Below are positions 1 to 5,140 of a stretch of 7,029 bases of DNA, one piece after another; the first letter of the stretch is position 1; every line of letters begins with the position of its first letter. The notes under the pieces are model-generated. The model ran no database searches and was not told where the DNA came from. It worked only from the letters and a program-made list of their open reading frames with translations. Position numbers and translations under genes: made by a program. The stretch comes from Chloroflexia bacterium. GTDB taxonomy: Bacteria > Chloroflexota > Chloroflexia > Thermomicrobiales > JALYUS01. The stretch is from the NCBI GenBank assembly GCA_025928215.1, contig JAICJW010000240.1:1-7029 (forward strand). The letters are read 5' to 3'.

Positions 1-424
1 CCTGCTGCCCGCTGATATGGAGGAAGCCCGAGAGCCGTTCGAAGGTCGTCGGCGGGCGGATGCGAAGGTCAATCGCGAGCCAGAGCGCCTTGATGTGCCG
101 GAAGCAGAGCAGCGGAAGGAGGACGGCGAGGGCCATTCCAAGGGCGAGGATCAGCAGGACGGGCAGACCGGAAAAGGCGAGCGGTGTGACGAGCAGGATG
201 GCGAGGCCACCCGTTGTCATGAAGTTGAGCGTCACGGCATTCGTCCAGTAGCCCGGTTCCCGCTCGAACGGGAAACCGCATGCCGGGCACGTCTGCCACA
301 TCGTCATCCCGCGAAACATCCGCCCCTCTCCGCAGACCGGGCAGCGGAGCCGCAGCGCGCGCCGGAAGTACTGCGTGCCGCGTGGTGCATGCTGCGTATC
401 GCGTGGCGATGCATCGTCGTCCAT
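1..424 (-). CDS. DUF983 family zinc-ribbon membrane protein (C-terminus cut by window edge)
   Basis: The reverse strand is open from an ATG at 424 to the left edge, giving 141 visible residues and no stop. After a polar N-terminus, two CxxC pairs (C28/C31 and C46/C49, in CPVCGEGRMF and CPACGFPFE) form a likely zinc ribbon, followed by EREPGYW and two hydrophobic segments at about 64-84 and 87-107. The order CPxCG, CxxCG, GYW, two membrane spans is the DUF983 pattern; the molecular function of that family is not established. The start is chosen because AAGGA lies 10 bases upstream and the paired cysteines follow soon after. The DUF255 stop is only 29 bp upstream on the same strand, so co-transcription is likely. 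Residues 8-19 are encoded by short ACGCAG-like units and look low-complexity. The family call is confident; the role is unknown. Confidence 0.85.
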   Translation of the reverse strand, partial: MDDDASPRDTQHAPRGTQYFRRALRLRCPVCGEGRMFRGMTMWQTCPACGFPFEREPGYWTNAVTLNFMTTGGLAILLVTPLAFSGLPVLLILALGMALAVLLPLLCFRHIKALWLAIDLRIRPPTTFERLSGFLHISGQQ

Positions 425-453
425 TGAAAAGCGTTCCTTCTCAGCGCTCGTTC

Positions 454-2211
454 TTACGGTTGCATCCGGCCCAATGTGGCGGCGAGGGCGGTGGCATCGG
501 AGACGGGGAGTTGGCAGACATTGCCGATGCAGGGGTAGGCGCGGGCGGGTTCGATTGGATAGCCGAGGGCGGCGATCCGGTCGGCGTCTCGTGCGGGGTC
601 GAGCGGTTCGATGACGCTCCAGGGGTGGTAGGCGGCCACCGCGACGGCGCGCATCGCCGCGACATTCGGGTCATCGGGCGGCCCGACGATGACGACGCGG
701 CGCGGCTCGCTATGCGCGCGTGTCCAGGCGAGGGCGTACCCCGCCGCGAAGACGCCCTGCGCCGCGTACGCTTCCCCGAACCCGGCGAGGACGCGCATGG
801 CGATCTGTTGATAGGTCTCCTCGCCCATCAGCCATGCGAGGCGCAGGAAGAGGTCCGCCGCGATGCCGTTATCCGGCAAACTATAGACCGGCTCGGTGAG
901 GAGGCCGAGATTGGCTTCATCGAGTGGCCGGTCGCGGAAGGCAGTCGGGGCAAGCAGCGCGCGGAGCATGAAGGCCGCGATGCGCCGCGCCTGCGCGCGG
1001 TACTCCGCGTCGCCGGTGGAGGCATAGGCGTCGAGGGCGGCCTCTGCCAGCCAAATTTGATCGGTGAGCAATCCCTTCTCGCCCCGCGTGCCGTCCGGCG
1101 CGAGCATGTGAAACATGCCGCCATCGTCGTCCCGTGCCTCCGCGAGCAGGCGATCCACCGTGCGGAGCGCGACGGCGCGATACTCCTCCCGCCTGGGATC
1201 GTCCACGAACGCGGCATGGGCGAGCAAGAGCGACGACGCCATCCGCGCGGACCAGTTCGTGTAGATACGCGGGTCCACGGCGGGCGGCGTCAGCGCGGCG
1301 CGTCCGGCAGCGTCGCGGCGATAGTAGTCCTCATCGGCGTCCTGGCTGCCACGGATGCCGCCGTTCGGGTCCACGAGGGTATCCATCACGTAGCCGAGTG
1401 TCCGCTGTGCGACGGCGGCGTACTTCGGCATGCCAAAGACCATCGCGGCGTGGATGAAGGGGCGGATGAGCGCGGCGTTTATTTCACTCATCTTCTCGAA
1501 ATGCGGCGTCTGCCAGGCGCGATCGGTGCTGTAGCGGAAGAACCCGCCCGTGACCTGATCGTTCATCCCGCGTTCCGCCATGCCATCGAGCGTGCGGGTC
1601 GCCATCTCCTGCCAGAAGGGGTCGCGCGTCCGCCAGAACGCGGCGATCACGAGATCGAGCGCCTCGGGGTGCGGGAATTTCGCGCCGAAGCCGAAACCGC
1701 CGTACCGGCTGTCGTACTGCCGCTCCATCTGCTCCAGCACGATATTCGGCGCGTTCTCCGGCAACGTCGTACCACCCGGCCCGTCGCCTTTCTCCCGCTC
1801 CTGCGCGAGCGCGGCCCGCACCTTCTCGTGGATCGCATCCCGGTTGATCGCGTAGTAGTCGCGCAGTTCCGGGAGCAGCCCCCGCATCTGCTCCGGCGGC
1901 AGATAGGTTCCGCCATAGATGACATGCCCGGCGGGCGTGAGAAAGACGGTCGTTGGCCAGCCGCCCTGGTTGTAGCGATCGTTGATGTCCGGGCGAAGGT
2001 CGGTATCCACGCGGATCGGGATATATCGCGCGTTGATCAGCGCGGCGATTTCCGGGTTGCCGTAGGTCGTCCGGTCCATAATATGACACCAGTGGCACCA
2101 GACGGCGCTGATGGAAAGGAGGATCGGCTTCTCCTCGATCCGCGCGCGGTCGAATGCTGCCGCGTTCCATTCCTGCCACGCCACGCGGCTCTGGTTGCGT
2201 TCGATACCCAC
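454..2211 (-). CDS. DUF255 protein: thioredoxin-fold plus alpha/alpha-toroid (YyaL / SSP411-like), short form
   Basis: The product is 585 residues. The N-terminal domain has the DUF255 signature WCHWCH (C39, C42) after KPILLSISAV, a following RPDIN segment (73-77), and GGWPTTVFLTPAG with the probable cis-proline at 86, all as in a thioredoxin fold. The middle (about 155-250) has YGGFGFGAKFPHPE and TGGFFRYSTD..W..PHFEKM, and the rest is helical with SQDADED at 289-295. This matches the six-hairpin toroid shared with sugar-active enzymes. The C-terminus keeps the family's paired cysteines (C561 and C566, in AYPCIGNVCQLP). Family members are usually about 650-700 residues. This one lacks the usual N-terminal SPYLLQH..NPVDW motif and most of the segment after DADxE. 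The start is GTG; a TAG lies in frame nine codons upstream and no ATG intervenes. The Shine-Dalgarno is weak (AGGG). Biochemical function is unproven; a redox or sugar-related role is inference. Confidence 0.9.
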   Translation of the reverse strand: MGIERNQSRVAWQEWNAAAFDRARIEEKPILLSISAVWCHWCHIMDRTTYGNPEIAALINARYIPIRVDTDLRPDINDRYNQGGWPTTVFLTPAGHVIYGGTYLPPEQMRGLLPELRDYYAINRDAIHEKVRAALAQEREKGDGPGGTTLPENAPNIVLEQMERQYDSRYGGFGFGAKFPHPEALDLVIAAFWRTRDPFWQEMATRTLDGMAERGMNDQVTGGFFRYSTDRAWQTPHFEKMSEINAALIRPFIHAAMVFGMPKYAAVAQRTLGYVMDTLVDPNGGIRGSQDADEDYYRRDAAGRAALTPPAVDPRIYTNWSARMASSLLLAHAAFVDDPRREEYRAVALRTVDRLLAEARDDDGGMFHMLAPDGTRGEKGLLTDQIWLAEAALDAYASTGDAEYRAQARRIAAFMLRALLAPTAFRDRPLDEANLGLLTEPVYSLPDNGIAADLFLRLAWLMGEETYQQIAMRVLAGFGEAYAAQGVFAAGYALAWTRAHSEPRRVVIVGPPDDPNVAAMRAVAVAAYHPWSVIEPLDPARDADRIAALGYPIEPARAYPCIGNVCQLPVSDATALAATLGRMQP

Positions 2212-2329
2212 CGTTGCCCTGCTTTCATGGACGGACTATCCCACGTTTGGGCATCATGCCACCGCGCTTTGGTCGCGTCTACACGATTCGGGGCGTATCC
2301 CGGCCTTTCCCAATCCCCGGCGCGGATCG
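2212..2329. other. Intergenic gap, no feature called
   Basis: This is the 118-bp gap between the beta-helix lipoprotein stop and the DUF255 start, both on the minus strand. I see no strong hairpin followed by a T-run, so no intrinsic terminator is called. No -35/-10 pair is convincing. A promoter for DUF255 and DUF983 could lie here, or they could be read through from the lipoprotein. Confidence 0.5.
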
Positions 2330-4075
2330 CTATCGTGTGGCCCCGGCGGGCAGGATGAGGGGCAGCGTCGTGCCGCTGGCGGCGATCGTGTTGTTCGTCA
2401 CCGTGATGCCCGTGTAGGTGTTGCCGCGTGCGGGGTCGAAGGCGATGGCGGTGGAGCAGCGAGGCGTCGGGAAGGTGTCCCGGATCGTGTTGCCGCTGAT
2501 GGCGACGTTCGAGGCGGTCGAGTTGATGAGCATGCCGGCCCGGAAGGCGGTCGGGAAGCCGAGGTTCTGGCCGGGGTTGGTGATCGTGTTGTTCGTCACG
2601 CTGACCGCGTCGAAGGAGCGCTTGCCCGGTTCGGCAAGGCCGATCGCGATGCCCGCCGAGGGGGCGCGTTCGATGCTGTTCTCGTCTATGACGACGCCCG
2701 AGACGCCGCCGAGATTATGGAGGCCGATACCGGCGGAGTTGTAGTAGAAATCCCCGCCGCGGCCCGCGCCCTCATCCTCGAAGCGAATCGTGTTCTTCGT
2801 GATCGTGATATTCCCCGCGAGTCCTTTCGCCTCCGTGGAAAAGAGGATGGTGATGCCTGCCGTATCCACCGCGCCGTACTTCGTCTGCGCCAGGGTGATC
2901 GTGTTATTCGTGATGGTGACATTCTTCAGGTTGTTCGGCAGGGTCGGCCAGAGCATGATCCCCACGAGGGCATCGGTGCAGGTATTGTCGTGGCAGGTGA
3001 CATCGCCGGGGCTGCCGCCCGGATAATAGGATCCGACGATGTTGAGGAGCGTCTGATAGCCGGTGGCGGTGTTGTTGAAGACCGTCGCCGGGCCGCCGTG
3101 TGCCTCCATGCAGGCCCGCGCGCCGCGATTCGGGACCGGCACACTCTCGAAGGTGTTGCCGGAGAAGACCGAGTGCGTCCCCTCGATATAGACCGCCGAA
3201 TTGTCGTAATCCGGGTTGCCGTCCCGCATGGCGAATCGGAAATAGCAGTCCGTCACCGCGCAGGTATCAATCGTCTGCCCGACGAACGAGACGGCCCAGA
3301 CGCCGGAGTAGGGCGCGAAACGACAGCGGCGGACGGTGAGATTCCTGCCGGCGGTGATATGGACGAAGGTCTGGTACGTCTGTTGCTTCTTCTCATTGAT
3401 CAGCGAATCCGGGTTGTTGGCGATATTTGAATCGAAGGCGAGGTCCTCGACGGTGAAGTTCTCGATCGTTCCGGCGAGGTCGCGTGGGGAGAGCAATCGC
3501 TGCCAGTCGCCAAGATGGTCCTTGATTTTCAGGATGGATGCCGCGCCCGCACCGGCGAGGCGCAGATTGCTCTTGATGACGATGCCAACCGTCTTTTTCG
3601 GCGCGACGATATACGTCCCCGCCGGGAACATCACCGTGCCGCCGGAAGCCGGGACGGCATCAATCGCCGCCTGAATGGCGGCGGTGTCGTCCGTTGCGCC
3701 GTCACCCGCCGCGCCGTACTGTTTGACGTTGATAACGCTTTGCGGGCCGGGGCTGGCGCCGCTTGGGGCGGATGCGACTGAGGCCGTTCCCGCTGGGGCG
3801 CTCGCGGTGCCGCGTGGGGCTGTTGTCGCCGGTGGCGGTGCCTCCGCCGTCGCGGCCGCCGTCGCGGTGATGAGTGGGGCGGCGGGAGAGGGCGGCGGGC
3901 TTGTCGGCGTTGGTGGGGCGACGGTCGGCGCGGGTGTGAGGGGCGGCGCCGTTTTCGAGCCGCCACAGGCGGCAAGCGCGGCAGATGCCACGACCGACGC
4001 CGAGAGCGTCAGGAACCGCCGCCGGGAGAGCGCAGATGGAACCGGTCGTGTCGCCGACGAAGTGGTACGGGTCAT
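2330..4075 (-). CDS. Tat-exported lipoprotein with pectate-lyase-superfamily right-handed beta-helix
   Basis: The product is 581 residues. Residues 17-36 form a Tat signal (SRRRFLTL, then a hydrophobic stretch) ending in a lipobox LAAC, with C37 the predicted lipidated cysteine, so the protein should sit on the outer face of the membrane. Residues 41-112 are a Pro/Ala/Thr/Ser-rich linker. The beta-helix starts with VINVKQYGAAGDGATDDTAA (114-133) and FPAGTYIV, the hallmark of the Pectate_lyase_3 family. It continues with NNTI-type turns near residues 307, 335, 364, 391, 428, 466, 497, 529 and 562, roughly every 27-38 residues, as in an asparagine ladder. Such proteins cleave or bind polysaccharides, but I cannot identify a catalytic set. 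ATG 4075 is chosen because GGAAGGA lies about 10 bases upstream and it gives a normal Tat N-region. The frame stays open upstream to 4387, and an in-frame ATG at 4126 has no Shine-Dalgarno. It diverges from the ThuA gene. Confidence 0.85.
   Translation of the reverse strand: MTRTTSSATRPVPSALSRRRFLTLSASVVASAALAACGGSKTAPPLTPAPTVAPPTPTSPPPSPAAPLITATAAATAEAPPPATTAPRGTASAPAGTASVASAPSGASPGPQSVINVKQYGAAGDGATDDTAAIQAAIDAVPASGGTVMFPAGTYIVAPKKTVGIVIKSNLRLAGAGAASILKIKDHLGDWQRLLSPRDLAGTIENFTVEDLAFDSNIANNPDSLINEKKQQTYQTFVHITAGRNLTVRRCRFAPYSGVWAVSFVGQTIDTCAVTDCYFRFAMRDGNPDYDNSAVYIEGTHSVFSGNTFESVPVPNRGARACMEAHGGPATVFNNTATGYQTLLNIVGSYYPGGSPGDVTCHDNTCTDALVGIMLWPTLPNNLKNVTITNNTITLAQTKYGAVDTAGITILFSTEAKGLAGNITITKNTIRFEDEGAGRGGDFYYNSAGIGLHNLGGVSGVVIDENSIERAPSAGIAIGLAEPGKRSFDAVSVTNNTITNPGQNLGFPTAFRAGMLINSTASNVAISGNTIRDTFPTPRCSTAIAFDPARGNTYTGITVTNNTIAASGTTLPLILPAGATR
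2384..2920 (-). repeat. Internal coding repeats of beta-helix turns (VTNNTI type)
   Basis: The 18-mer GATCGTGTTGTTCGTCAC (plus-strand reading) occurs exactly at 2384-2401 and 2582-2599, 198 bp (66 codons) apart. Close variants begin near 2786 and at 2897. On the coding strand these read V-T-N-N-T-I or similar. They are successive rungs of the beta-helix. Exact DNA identity between two copies points to recent internal duplication or gene conversion, or simply to strong codon preference on a constrained motif. Confidence 0.75.
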
Positions 4076-4136
4076 GCGGGCGTTTCCTTCCCACGCTGAG
4101 CGATCATCTCTGTTCACGGCGCGCATGGTGGCGTCG

Positions 4137-4169
4137 TTATCGTCATCATAGGGGCGACGCTGACGATAA
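4137..4169. promoter_or_regulatory. 9-bp-arm inverted repeat in the lipoprotein leader
   Basis: TTATCGTCA (4137-4145) and TGACGATAA (4161-4169) are exact reverse complements separated by 15 bases. It lies 62-94 bases upstream of the lipoprotein ATG. A second complementary pair, GCGTCG (4131-4136) and CGACGC (4155-4160), interleaves with it, so an RNA could fold one way or the other but probably not both. It could be an operator or a leader hairpin; the sequence alone does not decide. Confidence 0.45.
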
Positions 4170-4194
4170 AGAGATGCCTGGACATGCCACAAAA

Positions 4195-4208
4195 TGACAT
4201 TCCTGTCA
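4195..4208. promoter_or_regulatory. Possible operator dyad TGACA-N4-TGTCA
   Basis: A 14-bp dyad with 5-bp perfect half-sites and a TTCC spacer, in the divergent region 120 bp upstream of the lipoprotein start and 162 bp upstream of the ThuA start. Spaced dyads of this size are typical of dimeric regulators. A 5-bp half-site dyad can occur by chance, so this is weak. Confidence 0.25.
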
Positions 4209-4303
4209 GGTAATGGGGCGGGATGGGGCGGTAGCGAATGCTGAATCGGATCGTATCCCACAATAACCCATCCTGTGGCATGATACCGAGAAATCCTTGG
4301 CGG

Positions 4304-4341
4304 GTTTGGGGTTCGAAGGAGCGTTTCCTCGAACCCCAAAC
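4304..4341. repeat. Perfect 13-bp-arm inverted repeat upstream of the ThuA gene
   Basis: GTTTGGGGTTCGA (4304-4316) and TCGAACCCCAAAC (4329-4341) are exact reverse complements around a 12-base loop. A partial further copy of the right arm, CCTCGAACCTT, starts at 4341. The element lies 29 bp before the ThuA ATG, between it and the likely promoter region. Long exact arms with an extra degenerate copy are typical of dispersed intergenic palindromes. In the ThuA mRNA leader it would fold into a strong hairpin just ahead of the ribosome-binding site. Confidence 0.75.
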
Positions 4342-4370
4342 CTCGAACCTTGAAGCAGGGGGTTAAGCGC

Positions 4371-5048
4371 ATGGCAACGAACAGCAAACTCCGCGTGCTT
4401 GTGTGGTCGGAAGGAACGGCGCCGAAATTCGCCTATCCGCACGACATCAACGACGCCGTGGCGACCGCGCTGAAATCCGATCCGCAACTGGCGGTACGGA
4501 CGGCGACCTTCACGGACGATGAGCAGGGATTGAGCGAGGCATCGCTCGCCGCGACCGATGTCCTCATCTGGTGGGGGCACCTGCTCCATCGCAATGTGCA
4601 GGATGTCAATGTCGAGCGGGTGATGAAGCATGTGCGGGAGCGGGGGATGGGTTTCGTCCCGCTCCACTCGTCGCATATGTCCAAGCCGTTCACGCAGTTG
4701 ATCGGCGCGACGGGATACATCGGCGGCTGGAAGCACGACGCGGGACCGGAGGAGATCAAAGTAGTCATGCCGGAGCATCCCGTCGCCCGCGGCGTGTCGG
4801 ACATGGTGATCGAGGACGAGGAGATGTACGACGAGCCATTCGAGATCGGCACGCCGGACGCCGTCGTTTTTCACTCCACCTTCCCGGACGGCAAGCAGAT
4901 CCGCTCCGGCCTCGCTTACCAGATCGGCAAGGGGCGCATCTTCTACTACCGCCCCGGCCACGAGGAGAACCCGACCTTCTACCGCCCCGACGTGCAGCGC
5001 GTCATCCGCAATGCCGTCTATTGGGCAGCGAAAAGAACTGAGGACTGA
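4371..5048 (+). CDS. ThuA-like protein (class I glutamine-amidotransferase-like fold)
   Basis: The product is 225 residues, close to the size of ThuA-domain proteins. It opens with KLRVLVWSEG (6-15), then DVLIWWGHLLH (63-73), GFVPLHSSHMSKPF (94-107), HPVARGV (136-142), DEEMYDEPF (149-157) and GKGRIFYYRPGHE (187-198), the order expected for the ThuA family. The position of the amidotransferase nucleophile elbow (LHSS) has no cysteine, so it is not a classical amidotransferase. No signal peptide is visible; it is cytoplasmic. Rhizobial thuA acts in trehalose and related disaccharide catabolism beside thuB, an oxidoreductase of the type found next here. That precedent supports a sugar-catabolic role, but the substrate is unknown. 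ATG 4371 is chosen because AGGGGG precedes it by 8 bases; an in-frame TTG at 4350 overlaps the inverted repeat region and has no Shine-Dalgarno. The last codons fall in an ACTGAGG repeat. Confidence 0.85.
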   Translation: MATNSKLRVLVWSEGTAPKFAYPHDINDAVATALKSDPQLAVRTATFTDDEQGLSEASLAATDVLIWWGHLLHRNVQDVNVERVMKHVRERGMGFVPLHSSHMSKPFTQLIGATGYIGGWKHDAGPEEIKVVMPEHPVARGVSDMVIEDEEMYDEPFEIGTPDAVVFHSTFPDGKQIRSGLAYQIGKGRIFYYRPGHEENPTFYRPDVQRVIRNAVYWAAKRTED

Positions 5049-5140
5049 GGAGGGGAAGAGACGATGCAACGTGGCGAAACAATAGCGAGAATTTGGAAGG
5101 GAACCGGCAATGACGACTGAGCCAGACTCCCTCAGTCCTC
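5040..5140 (+). repeat. 11-bp inverted repeat bracketing the oxidoreductase start
   Basis: GAGGACTGAGG (5040-5050, containing the ThuA stop) and CCTCAGTCCTC (5130-5140, within codons 7-11 of the oxidoreductase) are exact reverse complements with a 79-base loop that contains the oxidoreductase ribosome-binding site and ATG. It may shape translation of the second gene, or be the two inverted copies of a small repeat. Confidence 0.6.
5064..5120 (+). CDS. Possible 18-residue upstream ORF overlapping the oxidoreductase start
   Basis: ATG 5064 is preceded by GGAGGGG, with about 8 bases between, a stronger Shine-Dalgarno than that of the oxidoreductase. The frame (MQRGETIARIWKGTGNDD) stops with TGA at 5118-5120, eight bases past the oxidoreductase ATG and in a different frame. 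It could be a leader peptide giving translational coupling, or a chance ORF with ribosome loading in the gap. No recognised family; low confidence that it is made. Confidence 0.25.
   Translation: MQRGETIARIWKGTGNDD

Larger units (their letters stand above)
4076..4370. promoter_or_regulatory. Divergent control region between lipoprotein and ThuA genes
   Basis: This 295-bp region holds the 5' ends of both divergent transcripts. It contains four symmetric elements, some annotated separately: TTATCGTCA/TGACGATAA (4137-4169), TGACA-TTCC-TGTCA (4195-4208), CATGCCACA/TGTGGCATG (4183-4191 and 4274-4282), and a 13-bp-arm palindrome (4304-4341). A tandem pair ATGGGGCGG occurs at 4213-4221 and 4223-4231. 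No promoter hexamers are strong enough to call. A weak minus-strand pair is TTGTGG with TTTATC at 16 bp spacing, around 4168-4194. The layout suggests shared regulation, but no regulator gene is in the window. Confidence 0.5.

Noticed and set aside
17..427. A 136-codon plus-strand open frame
   Set aside because: It is highly charged and low-complexity, opposite the DUF983 gene whose four cysteines and membrane spans fit a family.
280..2358. A 692-codon plus-strand open frame
   Set aside because: It is antisense to the DUF255 gene and part of the DUF983 gene, with an Arg/Gly/Ala-rich product lacking any recognisable motif. Long antisense frames are expected opposite GC-rich genes.
2111..3430. 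A 439-codon plus-strand open frame
   Set aside because: It is antisense to the beta-helix and DUF255 genes, with an arginine- and aspartate-rich product without domains. The minus-strand reading has a Tat signal and clear family motifs.
4174..4191. A sigma-54 type -24/-12 promoter on the minus strand (TGGCATG..GGCA)
   Set aside because: The GG and GC elements are one base too close together for a functional sigma-54 site, and the matching plus-strand copy has no -12 element.
4350..4370. A TTG start adding seven residues to the ThuA protein
   Set aside because: There is no ribosome-binding site before it and it overlaps the palindromic repeat. ATG 4371 is better supported.
4076..4387. A 104-codon N-terminal extension of the lipoprotein
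   Set aside because: It would bury the Tat signal, runs through several inverted repeats, and the ATG at 4075 has a good Shine-Dalgarno.
4206..5069. A 287-codon minus-strand open frame
   Set aside because: It lies opposite the ThuA gene, whose motifs are clear, and its product has no recognisable domain.
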